Shown here one piece after another: positions 9,257 through 19,045 of a stretch of 64,000 bases of DNA. The stretch covers positions 536,917-600,916 of the forward strand of contig NZ_JAJAPW010000003.1 of the NCBI RefSeq assembly GCF_020523925.1, given 5' to 3'. This stretch comes from Neotamlana laminarinivorans. GTDB lineage: Bacteria > Bacteroidota > Bacteroidia > Flavobacteriales > Flavobacteriaceae. Below the pieces are notes generated by a model. That model saw nothing but the letters and a program-made list of their open reading frames with translations, had not been told where the DNA came from and did not search any database. Both the position numbers and the translations under genes were made by a program. Positions within the stretch are counted from its first letter, which is position 1; each line of letters opens with the position of its first letter.

Positions 9257-10540
9257 ATGAGGAACATATCTAATCGCTCCATTTTTATGAGGCTGAAACC
9301 TTGGTTTATGTTAATAGGTTCTACGAGTATGGCTCAAGCCTTAGTTCAAGGATTAGGATTGATTTCAGGTATTTTAGTAATTAGAATATTACCGCCTTCT
9401 GAATACGCCTTATACACTCTAGGGAATAGTATGCTAGGTGCTATGGTCTTGTTGGCGAATGGTGGTATATCTAAAGGTGTAATGGCGCAAGGGAGTAAAG
9501 TTTGGAAAAATAAAAACCATTTGGGCGAAGTAATGGTTACAGGACTCCAATTAAGAAAAAAATTCATTTTCGCGAGCTTAATAATTGGAATACCAATTTT
9601 ATTTTACCTCCTATTAAAAAATGATGCGAGTATCACTTCAGCCGTTTTGATAATTATAGCATTAATTCCGGCTTTTACGGCTTCTATTTCTAATGCTTTA
9701 TTAGTCATAGTGCCTCAATTACACCAGAATATCAGACCACTGCAAATTAATCAAATTGGGGTTAACTTGGGGCGATTATTGCTTTTATTGGGATCCATAC
9801 TCTTTTTCCCTATTGCTTATGTGGCACTTTTATCTGCCGGTATTTCACAGATAGTAGGTAATTATAGGTTAAAAAAAATAGCTTTACAACATGTGAATTT
9901 AAAGCAAAAACCATCGCCTGCCATCCGCAAAAAAATCATAAAAACCGTTTCACGTATTTTTCCTGAATCGGTTTATTATGCGTTTTCAAGTCAAATAACC
10001 ATCTGGTTATTATCAATATTTGGAACCACTAAAGCAGTTGCAGAAATAGGAGCATTAAACCGAATAGCGGTGTTATTAACCTTATTTACTATGGTGTTTA
10101 ATATTTTAATTGCACCAAGATTTGCGCGATTAACAGAAAGTTTTCAAGTATTAATTAAAAGATATACTTTAGTGGTGCTTATATTGCTTGTGGTATTACT
10201 CGTAGTGGTTAGTATGACTTATTGGTTTTCATCTCAAATATTATGGATATTAGGAGCTGACTATGAAAATTTAAATACAGAAATTGTGTGGTTAATTTTG
10301 GGTGCAACATTATCACTTATCGCCGGCCTTATTTATAACTTGTATTCGGGAAGAGGTTGGATTCAACATCCTATCTTAGCAATTTCAATAAGTTTTATAA
10401 CTTTAATAGTGGGTATTACTATAATTGATGTATCCAACTTAATGGGGGCAATTAAATTAAATATTTTAGTAGGCTTAGTGCAATTTCTATCACATATGTT
10501 ATATGGGTATTACAAAATTTTTAAATTAAAAAATAATTAA
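9257..10540 (+). CDS. Wzx-like polysaccharide flippase (oligosaccharide lipid carrier exporter)
   Basis: About 427 residues from the ATG at 9257; a TTG two codons upstream (9251) is a weaker choice. The protein is almost wholly hydrophobic, with about twelve predicted membrane segments and the MATE/PST-like start PWFMLIGSTSMAQALVQGLGLISG ending in IRILPPSEYALYTLGN; the motif 'PxEYaxYtl' is common in this family. It should turn undecaprenyl-linked repeat units to the periplasmic side. Only one flippase is present in the locus, which fits a single Wzx/Wzy pathway. A 144-base gap with no recognisable gene separates it from the exostosin gene. Confidence 0.85.
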   Translation: MRNISNRSIFMRLKPWFMLIGSTSMAQALVQGLGLISGILVIRILPPSEYALYTLGNSMLGAMVLLANGGISKGVMAQGSKVWKNKNHLGEVMVTGLQLRKKFIFASLIIGIPILFYLLLKNDASITSAVLIIIALIPAFTASISNALLVIVPQLHQNIRPLQINQIGVNLGRLLLLLGSILFFPIAYVALLSAGISQIVGNYRLKKIALQHVNLKQKPSPAIRKKIIKTVSRIFPESVYYAFSSQITIWLLSIFGTTKAVAEIGALNRIAVLLTLFTMVFNILIAPRFARLTESFQVLIKRYTLVVLILLVVLLVVVSMTYWFSSQILWILGADYENLNTEIVWLILGATLSLIAGLIYNLYSGRGWIQHPILAISISFITLIVGITIIDVSNLMGAIKLNILVGLVQFLSHMLYGYYKIFKLKNN

Positions 10541-10550
10541 ATAAAAATTA

Positions 10551-11531
10551 ATGACATCTAAATCAGCTATATGTACCCTGTTTGAGGGACATTATCATTA
10601 TGGAGTGGCTACATTGTCAAATTCATTATACCATTCGGGGTTCAGAGGTGCAATGTATGTAGGATATAGAGGGGATTTACCAGATTGGGTAAACGCAGGA
10701 GAACGTGTAAGTATTCAAGGTTATGATAATGTCATGAAAGTGAAAAATATAAAGGAAGAAATGACTTTATATTTTATACCCTTATCAACATCGTACAGCT
10801 TAACAAATTATAAACCTAATTTTATGTTAGACTTACTTAACGGCCCAGCAAAAGAATTGGATTATATGTTTTACTTCGATCCAGATATTGTGGTCAAACA
10901 ACCTTGGGCATGTTTCGAGGAATGGGCCAACTGTGGAATAGCAGTATCTGAAGATGTTAATTCTCCCCTTGAAGAATTACATCCAAGACGAGTGGGTTGG
11001 CGTACCTATTTCAAGGAATACAACATGTCATTAAAATGCAAATCTAATATTTATGTAAATGGTGGTTTTATAGGAGTAAACAAAAGTAATTTAGAATTTT
11101 TAAAACTATGGAAAAATATACAAGATTACATGGCAAATGCAATCGGAGGTCTTGAAAATTCTATTTTTTCAAATCAAACCTACAAAACAACAATACCTGT
11201 GAAAAAAGGGTTTCAAATTTTTGATAAATCAGACCAAGACGCTTTAAATGCGGCAATTGAATGTTATAAAGATCATGTAAGCTATATAGGTCTTGAAGGT
11301 ATGGGGTTTAAGGAAGGATATAATCTGATGATTCATGCTCTGGGCAGTCCAAAACCTTGGAAAACAAATTTACTAAGTAGAGCAATACAAGGACATCAAC
11401 CTAGACTAACAGATGTAAGTTATTGGAGAGTAAACAATACACCATTCTCCGCACATAGTAATCTTGAAATAAAAAGGAAAAAATTAAGTATATTGGTTGC
11501 AAAAATTATAGGCCGATTTTACAGTAAATAA
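10551..11531 (+). CDS. Glycosyltransferase with DxD motif (GT8-like)
   Basis: 326 residues. The opening ICTLFEGHYHYGVATLSNSLYHSGF is the pattern of retaining GT-A transferases acting on nucleotide sugars. YFDPDIVV carries a DxD metal site (Asp110 and Asp112), INGGFIGV-like sequence YVNGGFIGVNKS follows, and a late H-A-x-G-S-P-K-P-W (MIHALGSPKPWKTN) is the C-terminal metal-binding histidine region of GT8-like enzymes. It lies 10 bases after the flippase and 23 before ugd, so it is translated as part of the operon. Sugar specificity unknown. Confidence 0.8.
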   Translation: MTSKSAICTLFEGHYHYGVATLSNSLYHSGFRGAMYVGYRGDLPDWVNAGERVSIQGYDNVMKVKNIKEEMTLYFIPLSTSYSLTNYKPNFMLDLLNGPAKELDYMFYFDPDIVVKQPWACFEEWANCGIAVSEDVNSPLEELHPRRVGWRTYFKEYNMSLKCKSNIYVNGGFIGVNKSNLEFLKLWKNIQDYMANAIGGLENSIFSNQTYKTTIPVKKGFQIFDKSDQDALNAAIECYKDHVSYIGLEGMGFKEGYNLMIHALGSPKPWKTNLLSRAIQGHQPRLTDVSYWRVNNTPFSAHSNLEIKRKKLSILVAKIIGRFYSK

Positions 11532-11554
11532 TTAAATAAAAAATAATAAGCTTT

Positions 11555-12895
11555 ATGAAAATAACAGTAATAGGTACAGGATATGTAGGTTTGGTAAGCG
11601 GAACCTGTTTTGCAGAAATGGGAAACAAAGTAACCTGTATTGATGTCGATACAAACAAAATTCAAAAACTAGAAGAAGGCATCATTCCAATTTACGAACC
11701 AGGTTTGGAAGTTATGGTGAAACGCAACTATGAGCGCAATACCTTAAAATTCAGTACAAAACTATCAGAAAACCTAGAGGGCTGCGACATCGCTTTTATT
11801 GCCGTAGGAACACCTATGGGCGACGATGGATCTGCTGATTTAAAGTACGTACTTCAAGTGGCTAAAGAAATCGGGCAAAACATGACCACCCCACTTATTG
11901 TGGTTGATAAATCAACAGTACCAGTAGGAACAGCCGACAAAGTGAGAGCCCAAATTAATGAGGAATTAGAAAAGCGTGGGGTCAATATTCATTTCGATGT
12001 GGTGTCCAATCCGGAATTTCTTAAAGAAGGCGATGCCATTAGCGATTTTATGAAACCAGACCGCGTGGTAATTGGAGCCGATAGTGAAGAAACTGCCGAA
12101 ACCATGCGTACGTTGTATTCACCCTTTTTCAGAAGCGGTTCAGCCCGTTTAATAGTAATGGATGTACGTTCCGCAGAAATGACCAAATACGTAGCCAACG
12201 CCATGTTAGCAACTAAAATTTCCTTCATGAACGAAATTTCTAACATCTGTGAATTAGTGGGGGCAGATGTAAATGATGTACGCATTGGTATCGGTTCAGA
12301 CAGCCGTATTGGCTACAGCTTCATCTATCCAGGTGCAGGTTACGGTGGCTCTTGCTTCCCTAAAGATGTGAAAGCCCTTCACCGTACAGCCAAAGAATAT
12401 GGGTTTGATGCGGAATTGATCGGGTCGGTGGAATCGGTTAACGATAAACAAAAACTAGTTATCGCTAAAAAAGTAGTAAAACGTTTCGGAGAAGATCTGT
12501 CAGGCAAAACCTTTGCAATATGGGGGCTGTCTTTTAAACCTGATACCGACGATATGCGTGAAGCACCTGCCATTTACATCATCAAAGATTTAGTAAGCCG
12601 TGGAGCTAAAATAAAAGCCTACGACCCTAAAGCTATGCACGAAGCGCAAGAATGTTACCTAAAAGGCATTCAAAACATAACATATTGCAATTCCAAATAC
12701 GAAGCCATTGTTGATGCCGATGCTATGCTATTATTAACCGACTGGAAAGAATTTAGAATCCCAGATTTTGAAGAATTAAAAGCCCAACTCAAAACACCAA
12801 TAGTTTTTGATGGTCGTAACCAATACAATGATAAAATGATGTTGAAAAATGGTTTCGAATATTTCCAAATTGGTAAACAAACTTTAAAGGCCTAA
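11555..12895 (+). CDS. ugd: UDP-glucose 6-dehydrogenase
   Basis: 446 residues, usual length. NAD-binding start [21 protein letters not shown], then [15 protein letters not shown], and the catalytic cysteine in GGSCFPKD (Cys267). [12 protein letters not shown] marks the C-terminal UDP-binding domain. It oxidises UDP-glucose twice to UDP-glucuronate, giving the locus a source of uronic acid and so a negatively charged polymer. Its position inside the transferase cluster makes a dedicated role in this polymer likely. Codon use here looks somewhat richer in G+C than in the flanking transferases, as expected for a conserved, well expressed enzyme. Confidence 0.96.
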   Translation: MKITVIGTGYVGLVSGTCFAEMGNKVTCIDVDTNKIQKLEEGIIPIYEPGLEVMVKRNYERNTLKFSTKLSENLEGCDIAFIAVGTPMGDDGSADLKYVLQVAKEIGQNMTTPLIVVDKSTVPVGTADKVRAQINEELEKRGVNIHFDVVSNPEFLKEGDAISDFMKPDRVVIGADSEETAETMRTLYSPFFRSGSARLIVMDVRSAEMTKYVANAMLATKISFMNEISNICELVGADVNDVRIGIGSDSRIGYSFIYPGAGYGGSCFPKDVKALHRTAKEYGFDAELIGSVESVNDKQKLVIAKKVVKRFGEDLSGKTFAIWGLSFKPDTDDMREAPAIYIIKDLVSRGAKIKAYDPKAMHEAQECYLKGIQNITYCNSKYEAIVDADAMLLLTDWKEFRIPDFEELKAQLKTPIVFDGRNQYNDKMMLKNGFEYFQIGKQTLKA

Positions 12896-12925
12896 GCCTC
12901 TATTAATATAAATACATAATTTAGC

Positions 12926-14044
12926 ATGAAGATTACGTTTATTTGTGGCTCCTTAGAACCTGGTAAAGATGGGGTGGGAGATTATACACGTAGACTTTGT
13001 GCTGAGTTGTGTAACAAAGAGGTAGAAGTTAGTTTGTTAGCTTTTAGTGATAAACATTGTAACACCGTAATTAGCGAAGATTTAATTATTAATGAGTTTA
13101 AGGTAAGTTGTTTAAGACTACCGTTTGCATTATCTATTAAGGAACGAACAAAAATGGCTCAGTCTTTTGTAATTAAAGTAAATCCTAATTGGGTTAGTTT
13201 ACAATTTGTACCTTACGCTTTTCATAATAAAGGCTTGCCTTTTGGTTTAGGAAAGGCTCTTAAATCTGTAATTGGTGAACGCAATTTACATGTAATGGTT
13301 CACGAATTGTGGATTGGCATGAGCTATCAATCACCTAAAAAAGAAAAGATAGTAGGCAAGTTACAAAAGTTATTAATTGGATTGATTTTTAAAAAATTGA
13401 ACCCTAAACTAATAAATACTCAAACCAATTTATATAAGCATCACCTAAAAAATATGGGGTTCAAGGCTTCTGTTTTACCTTTATTTTCCAATATACCAAA
13501 ACAGAGTGGTTTTTCAGGATTAGAAATACCTGAGTCTAAAATTGAAGGTAATTACTTCGTGATTTTTGGTTCAATCCATCAACATGCACCAATAGAAAAA
13601 TTTATGGAGGAATTATCGGGTATTTATCAGGATAAAGCTATAAGTTTTGTGGCTTTAGGTAGAAACGGTTCAGCTTTAAATTATTGGAGCGATGTAATTA
13701 ATAAACATGGGTTTAAATTATCGGTTTTAGGGCCTCAGAGTGAGATCGCGATTTCATACGTTTTAAGTAAGGCTAAATATGGTTTGGCCACAACACCATT
13801 TACACTTATAGAAAAAAGCGGTTCGGTAGCCGCTATGCGGGATCACGGTTTACCCGTAATTTGTTTATCTAAACCATGGAGCGCCATTGGTTATTCTAAT
13901 CAAGAACAAGTGCATGGAGTTGTAGAATATTCCTCAGGACAACTAAAAAACTGTTTTATACAATCCAACTTAGAAACAGCACCTAATATTAACGCGACCA
14001 GTATTGCGCTAAGTTTTATTAATAAAATTGAAAATTATGGCTAG
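12926..14044 (+). CDS. Family 4-like glycosyltransferase
   Basis: 372 residues with a GT-B look. The start ITFICGSLEPGKDGVGDYTRRLCAELC is the N-terminal glycine-rich region of GT4 enzymes ('GVGDYTRRL' is common in those that build surface glycans). The C-terminal part is less typical: FVALGRNGS, a GLATTPFTLIEKSGSVAAMRDHGLPVI segment replaces the usual E-x7-E site, and only the acidic residue in LIEKSGS remains in place. So the fold is likely but the donor site is divergent. Its last eight bases overlap the next gene. Confidence 0.75.
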   Translation: MKITFICGSLEPGKDGVGDYTRRLCAELCNKEVEVSLLAFSDKHCNTVISEDLIINEFKVSCLRLPFALSIKERTKMAQSFVIKVNPNWVSLQFVPYAFHNKGLPFGLGKALKSVIGERNLHVMVHELWIGMSYQSPKKEKIVGKLQKLLIGLIFKKLNPKLINTQTNLYKHHLKNMGFKASVLPLFSNIPKQSGFSGLEIPESKIEGNYFVIFGSIHQHAPIEKFMEELSGIYQDKAISFVALGRNGSALNYWSDVINKHGFKLSVLGPQSEIAISYVLSKAKYGLATTPFTLIEKSGSVAAMRDHGLPVICLSKPWSAIGYSNQEQVHGVVEYSSGQLKNCFIQSNLETAPNINATSIALSFINKIENYG

Positions 14045-14630
14045 TATATCTTATTTATGGAAAAATAGAGCAAAGTTTTCTCCGACAAGTATTTCGTTTT
14101 ATCGAGCTTGGGGAAAAAGGCTATTTTCTTTAAGAGAACTTTTAAAAAGGAATAATAGAGCTCGTAAATTAAGACGAAAAGGAGCCTCTATAAGTGAGCA
14201 GGCTGAAATTGGTGAAGTTAATCTTTCTGGAAGAATGAAGTTTTTAACAGTTGGAGGTCAGACATTTATTGGTAGAGCTAGAATTGTAGTAAATAATAAA
14301 GTTTCTATTGGGAAGAATGTATGTATAAATGATGGGGCGGAAATTTTAACTGGAGGACATGATATTTTTGATCCAAAATGGTCATTAAAAAGAGCAGAAG
14401 TTCAAATTGATGATTACGCATGGATTGGTACGGGAGCTATGATTTTAGCGGGAGTTCATGTTGGCAGAGGAGCGGTAATTGGAGCAAGGGCCGTAGTTAC
14501 GAAATCTGTGAAACCAGGTGAAATAATAGTTGGAAATCCTGGAAAACCTTTATCTAAAATTAGAGATATAGAATTTGATTATAGTCCGTGTGAATTTGTT
14601 GCGGTAAATAGAGCTTGGTTAATCGGTTAA
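14037..14630 (+). CDS. Left-handed beta-helix acyltransferase (first of three)
   Basis: 197 residues from the ATG at 14037, which lies inside the end of the preceding transferase gene; the earlier TTG (14028) is less likely. After a basic N-terminus, hexapeptide repeats run from about residue 60 (IGRARIVVNNKVSIGKNVCI), followed by the active-site histidine in LTGGHDIFDP and the coil VQIDDYAWIGTGAMILAGV, ending VVGNPGKPL-like (IIVGNPGKPLSK). This is the WcaF/WbbJ-type O-acetyltransferase pattern using acetyl-CoA. It probably acetylates one sugar of the repeat unit. Confidence 0.85.
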   Translation: MASISYLWKNRAKFSPTSISFYRAWGKRLFSLRELLKRNNRARKLRRKGASISEQAEIGEVNLSGRMKFLTVGGQTFIGRARIVVNNKVSIGKNVCINDGAEILTGGHDIFDPKWSLKRAEVQIDDYAWIGTGAMILAGVHVGRGAVIGARAVVTKSVKPGEIIVGNPGKPLSKIRDIEFDYSPCEFVAVNRAWLIG

Positions 14631-14639
14631 AAAACAGAT

Positions 14640-15878
14640 ATGAAGGTAATTGTTAGTCATCCTACAAGTAATCAAAATAATAGAGCAGTATTAAAAGGGC
14701 TCTTAGAAGCGAAATTAATTTATAAATTTTATACGGCAGTCGCAATATTTTCAGGGACAATAGGGTATAAATTAACTGCCTTTCCTCCGTTTAAAGAATT
14801 AAAGAGACGGAAATTTGATATAAAGTTAAAAGCCTATACAGAAACTGCACCTTTTATGGAATTGGTTAGATTGCTGTCTAATAGGTTAGGTTTTAATCAC
14901 TTAACAAAGCATGAGGTTGGTAAGTATTCTGTCGATGGAGTTTACCATCATGCAGATAAATTAGTGGCGAAAAGCTTGAAAAAATCTGCTAAAAATGGAA
15001 TAAATGCGATATATGCTTACGAAGATGGTGCTTGTGATTCGTTTAAGGCAGCAAAAGATGTTAACATTGCCTGTTTGTACGACTTGCCTATTGGTTACTA
15101 TAAAACCGCACGGACATTATTAAGTGAAGAAATCGAAAAGTGGCCAGAATGGAAAGCAACACTACATGGCTTTAAAGATTCTCCTAAAAAGCTAAAGCGT
15201 AAAGATGAAGAATTAGCCTTGGCCGATCATATTTTTGTAGCCAGTTCCTTTACTAAAAAAACCTTAGAGGATTATGCTGGTAAACTAGGACCAATTCATG
15301 TAATCCCTTATGGCTTTCCCAAACCAGTAGAAAATAGAAACTATCACTTCAATAACCGCCCAATTAAGTTACTGTTTGTAGGCGGCTTATCCCAGCGCAA
15401 AGGCATTGCTAATATGTTTAAAGCGGTAGAGAATTTACAGAGCCAAGTAGAGCTAACAGTTGTTGGGCGTAAAAGTACAGAAGACTGCGAAGCGCTAAAT
15501 TCAGCTTTACAAAAACATAGATGGATACCCAGTTTGCCTCACGACCAAGTATTAAAAACCATGCGAGAACATGATGTCTTACTATTTCCGTCCTTATTTG
15601 AAGGCTTTGGTTTAGTAATTACAGAGGCCATGTCACAAGGGACCCCTGTAATAACCACAAACCGAACAGCTGGCCCAGATTTAATTACTCATGGGGTTAA
15701 TGGCTGGATTGTGGAGGCAGGGTCAACCAAAGCCTTACAAAACTGTATTGCAGATCTTGTACAAACAACAAACAAAATTAAAGAAGCGGGAAAAGCAGCT
15801 TTAAAAACGGCAAGCCAAAGACCATGGGAGCTGTATGGGAAGGAGCTAGCAGAAAAAATAAAAAGTTTAAAGCCTTAA
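14640..15878 (+). CDS. Glycosyltransferase family 4
   Basis: 412 residues, GT-B fold. The C-terminal domain is classical: KLLFVGGLSQRKGI (start of the donor domain), then FPSLFEGFGLVITEAMSQGTPVITT, which carries the E-x7-E motif of retaining GT4 enzymes. The N-terminal domain (about residues 1-200) is less typical, with AYEDGACDSFKAAK in place of the usual acceptor motifs. It sits 9 bases after the acyltransferase and its stop is 2 bases before the polymerase start, so it is tightly coupled to both. Confidence 0.88.
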   Translation: MKVIVSHPTSNQNNRAVLKGLLEAKLIYKFYTAVAIFSGTIGYKLTAFPPFKELKRRKFDIKLKAYTETAPFMELVRLLSNRLGFNHLTKHEVGKYSVDGVYHHADKLVAKSLKKSAKNGINAIYAYEDGACDSFKAAKDVNIACLYDLPIGYYKTARTLLSEEIEKWPEWKATLHGFKDSPKKLKRKDEELALADHIFVASSFTKKTLEDYAGKLGPIHVIPYGFPKPVENRNYHFNNRPIKLLFVGGLSQRKGIANMFKAVENLQSQVELTVVGRKSTEDCEALNSALQKHRWIPSLPHDQVLKTMREHDVLLFPSLFEGFGLVITEAMSQGTPVITTNRTAGPDLITHGVNGWIVEAGSTKALQNCIADLVQTTNKIKEAGKAALKTASQRPWELYGKELAEKIKSLKP

Positions 15879-15880
15879 GA

Positions 15881-17212
15881 ATGGCCTCAATCTTAAAAAA
15901 AAATACACAAATCTTTATTAAAGAAGAGCAGGTTATACTTCGGCTCAAACAAGGGGTGTGGCTGTATTTTTTACTGCTAATTTTTGAAGGGGCATTACGC
16001 AAATGGATTTTGCCATTTTTAGCAACCCCCTTGTTAATTGTGCGTGACCCCTTAGCTATTGGGTTAATAATAATGGCATGGCGATATAACATTATAAAAG
16101 CAAATGCTTATGTAATTGGTTTCACCTTTTTTACCCTTTTGTCAGTATGTACAGCTTTGGTATTTGGTCATGGGAATATTATGGTGGCTATTTATGGTGC
16201 CCGTATTTTTTTATTTCACTTTCCGGTTATTTTTATTATCAGTAAAGTATTTTACAAAGCAGATGTTATTGAACTTGGTAGATGGGTACTCATAATTACA
16301 ATACCTATGGTCATACTTATTGGCTTACAATTTTACAGTCCCCAATCGGCCTGGGTAAATAGAGGTATAGGAGGTAGCACTGATGGAGCGGGTTTTAGTG
16401 GGGCTATGGGCTATTTTAGGCCTCCCGGTACCTTTTCGTTTACCACGGGTAATGTATTGTATTTTAGTTTCGCAGCCTGTTACATTGTATATTTTTGGCT
16501 GGCTAAAATACCTGTAAACAAGTTATTACTGGCAGGCGCAACGGTGGCTTTACTTGCGGCTATCCCCTTATCAATCAGTAGAACCCTAATGTTTTCTGTA
16601 GGGCTAACGTTGGCATTCGCAATACTCTCTGTAGCTGGAAACCCTAAATTTTTATTACGATTTATGCTCTTTTTATTTTTAGGATTTTTATTAATTCTTC
16701 TACTCAGTAATCTGTCATTTTTTGAAACATCAACAGCCGCTTTTACAAAACGCTTTGAACTGGCTAGTGAAAATGAGGGAGGCGTTTCTACGTCCATCCT
16801 AAAGCGTGTTTTTGGCAGTTTAATAGAAGCGTTTACAGAATCTGATAATTTGTCTTTTTGGGGCATGGGAATTGGGATGGGAACAAATGCGGGTGCCGCT
16901 ATGTTAACCGGACAAGATGTACCTAAATTTTTAATTGCAGAGGAGGAATGGTTACGCCTTGTAGGTGAAATGGGCTTTGTTGTAGGTATTGGAGTGATTT
17001 TATTACGCGTAATTTTTAGTTTGAACTTAGTATTTAAGAGCTTTTATACGATGCGAAAAGGTTATCTTTTAGCTTGGTTGTTAATAAGTTTTGCATTTTT
17101 AATTATAATAAAAGGCCAATGGGCGCAACCTACAGTACTAGGCTTTGCAACATTATCTGCAGGCTTAATTTTAGCCTATAGTAAAACAGAGTTTGAATCA
17201 AAAAAATCCTGA
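15881..17212 (+). CDS. Probable O-antigen/exopolysaccharide polymerase (Wzy-like)
   Basis: About 443 residues starting at the ATG at 15881; an ATG at 15824 would overlap the previous gene by 55 bases and adds a charged, non-membrane leader, so I reject it. About eleven hydrophobic segments. The FEGALRKWILP motif near the start and FRPPGTFSFTTGNVLYFS in a periplasmic loop are typical of a Bacteroidota/cyanobacterial family of O-antigen-ligase-like polymerases. A large soluble loop (about residues 280-345) holds the late WGMGIGMGTNAGAA, which resembles the 'G-x-G-x-G' loops of Wzy/WaaL. It should join flipped repeat units in the periplasm. It is the only candidate polymerase in the locus. Confidence 0.8.
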   Translation: MASILKKNTQIFIKEEQVILRLKQGVWLYFLLLIFEGALRKWILPFLATPLLIVRDPLAIGLIIMAWRYNIIKANAYVIGFTFFTLLSVCTALVFGHGNIMVAIYGARIFLFHFPVIFIISKVFYKADVIELGRWVLIITIPMVILIGLQFYSPQSAWVNRGIGGSTDGAGFSGAMGYFRPPGTFSFTTGNVLYFSFAACYIVYFWLAKIPVNKLLLAGATVALLAAIPLSISRTLMFSVGLTLAFAILSVAGNPKFLLRFMLFLFLGFLLILLLSNLSFFETSTAAFTKRFELASENEGGVSTSILKRVFGSLIEAFTESDNLSFWGMGIGMGTNAGAAMLTGQDVPKFLIAEEEWLRLVGEMGFVVGIGVILLRVIFSLNLVFKSFYTMRKGYLLAWLLISFAFLIIIKGQWAQPTVLGFATLSAGLILAYSKTEFESKKS

Positions 17213-17224
17213 AAAATATTAGAT

Positions 17225-18373
17225 ATGACTAACCGTATTGTTTTAATAGGAAATTACCCTTTGGATCATCAAGAAAGTATGAGGCGTTTTGCCACGATGC
17301 TTTTAGAAGGTTTCACGGCAAAGGGTATACAAACAGAATTATGGAACCCCTTAGTAGTTACCGCATTTTTCTGTAAAAATTCAACATCTAGTATTGGTAA
17401 ATGGTTGGGCTATATAGATAAATGGCTTATATTTCCGCTAATATTAAAATGGCGTGTACTTCTTAATCGTAACGACAGTAAACGTATTAAATATCACATA
17501 TGTGATCATTCAAACGCACCCTATCTTAAAAGTCTACCTAAAACGAATACGGTAATTACATGTCATGACGTATTGGCTATACGAGGAGCCTTTGGTTTTA
17601 AGGACGCCTTTTGTCCGGCATCAAAAACGGGCAAAATTTTACAGCAATGGATTTTAAAAAATTTGAGTAAAGCACATGCTTTAGCTGCAGTATCTCACTT
17701 TACCCTATCACAATTAAAAGCGTTGAGTAATTTAAACGAGACACCTAAATATTGGACCGTAATTCATAATGCCTTTAATGCAAATTTTCAACCGGCTAGT
17801 ATTTTGGAATCACAGCCTATTCTTAAAAAATTTAATCTCGAAAATAAACCGTATATCTTACACGTAGGTTCAGCTTTAAAACGTAAAAACCGGAGTTTAT
17901 TAGTACATATGTTAAAAGCTTTAGGCGCTGGTTGGGAGGGAATTATTGTTTTTGCCGGCAAACCAATAGATCATAAATTGAAATTAGAAATTAAAGCCTT
18001 AAACTTTGAACATCGAGTGGTATCTATAGTAAAACCTAACCACAAAGAGTTATTAGCCTTATATACTAACACTAAGGCATTTATTTTTCCCTCCTTGTCC
18101 GAGGGATTTGGATGGCCTTTAATAGAAGCCCAAGCATGTGGCGCTCCTGTTATAGCCAGTAATTTAGAACCCATGCCCGAAGTAAGCAATAATACGGCAT
18201 TACATGTAGCCCCCGAAGATGCCAATGGTTTTGCCGAGGCATTTGGGAAGCTTAAAGACAAAGAGTTTAAATTAAAACTCGTAAATGCTGGTTTCAAAAA
18301 TAGCGAACGTTTTTCGGTTGATATAATGATAGATGCATATATCAATTTACATCAATTAACAAATACAAATTAA
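17225..18373 (+). CDS. Glycosyltransferase family 4
   Basis: 382 residues. IVLIGNYPLDHQESMRRFATMLLEGF opens the acceptor domain, TVITCHDVLAIRGAFGF is the usual HD-containing segment, and YILHVGSALKRKNR opens the donor domain. FPSLSEGFGWPLIEAQACGAPVIAS has the E-x7-E retaining motif seen in mannosyl- and glucosyl-transferases of this family. The next gene starts on the base after its stop codon, so they are strongly coupled. Specificity unknown. Confidence 0.9.
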   Translation: MTNRIVLIGNYPLDHQESMRRFATMLLEGFTAKGIQTELWNPLVVTAFFCKNSTSSIGKWLGYIDKWLIFPLILKWRVLLNRNDSKRIKYHICDHSNAPYLKSLPKTNTVITCHDVLAIRGAFGFKDAFCPASKTGKILQQWILKNLSKAHALAAVSHFTLSQLKALSNLNETPKYWTVIHNAFNANFQPASILESQPILKKFNLENKPYILHVGSALKRKNRSLLVHMLKALGAGWEGIIVFAGKPIDHKLKLEIKALNFEHRVVSIVKPNHKELLALYTNTKAFIFPSLSEGFGWPLIEAQACGAPVIASNLEPMPEVSNNTALHVAPEDANGFAEAFGKLKDKEFKLKLVNAGFKNSERFSVDIMIDAYINLHQLTNTN

Positions 18374-19036
18374 ATGATTAAAAAACTTTTTACATTTTTC
18401 TGGCCTTGGCCTATTAGACGTCGTTTATTAAATAAGTGGTTTGGTTATAACATTGCAAAAAATGCAAAAATTGGTTGGTCTTGGATATTTCCCGACCAAT
18501 TAATAATGGAATCTGGATCTAAAATAGGTCACTTAAATGTGGCGGTACATTTAGATTGTGTAGAATTAAAAGCAAATGCCAAAATCGGTCGAAGTAATTG
18601 GATTACTGGATTTTCTGCTAAAGCCAAATCTAAACATTTTAAACATCAAAAAAATAGACAATCAAAATTATTTTTAGGAGAACATGCTGCAGTGACCAAA
18701 CAACACCATTTAGATTGTACGAATGTGATTAAAATCGGAGAATTCGCTACAATAGCCGGATACAGTTCACAATTTTTGACACATTCTATTGATGTTTACG
18801 AAAGTAGGCAAAATAGTGTGCCTATAACTATTGGAGCTTACGCATTTGTTAGTACTAATGTAGTAGTGTTAGGTGGTGCAGTATTACCTGATTTTTCGGT
18901 TTTAGGAGCGAAAGCCTTATTGAATAAAACATTTACAGAGGAATGGACGCTATATGGAGGTGTTCCGGCTAAGGCCGTTAGAGCTATAGATAAAACAGCG
19001 AAATATTTTAGCAGACCAGTGGGGTTTGTGCATTAA
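18374..19036 (+). CDS. Left-handed beta-helix acyltransferase (second of three)
   Basis: 220 residues. Hexapeptide coils begin at about residue 30 (IAKNAKIGWSWIF) and the C-terminal part holds the LTHSIDVYESRQ segment with the catalytic histidine and IGAYAFVSTNVVVLGGAVLPDFSVLGAKALL, ending GGVPAKAVR. The pattern is that of acetyl-CoA-dependent sugar O-acetyltransferases. Only the later coils match the consensus well; the central KSKHFKHQKNRQSK is a basic insert. Directly adjacent to the transferase gene before it. Confidence 0.8.
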   Translation: MIKKLFTFFWPWPIRRRLLNKWFGYNIAKNAKIGWSWIFPDQLIMESGSKIGHLNVAVHLDCVELKANAKIGRSNWITGFSAKAKSKHFKHQKNRQSKLFLGEHAAVTKQHHLDCTNVIKIGEFATIAGYSSQFLTHSIDVYESRQNSVPITIGAYAFVSTNVVVLGGAVLPDFSVLGAKALLNKTFTEEWTLYGGVPAKAVRAIDKTAKYFSRPVGFVH

Positions 19037-19045
19037 ACTATAAGA

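Noticed and set aside
15824..15880. Earlier start for the polymerase gene
   Set aside because: It would overlap the transferase gene by 55 bases and give a charged leader foreign to the family; the ATG at 15881 follows the stop directly.
16480..16866. 128-codon antisense frame inside the polymerase gene
   Set aside because: Shadow of a membrane-protein gene; no family resemblance and no start context.
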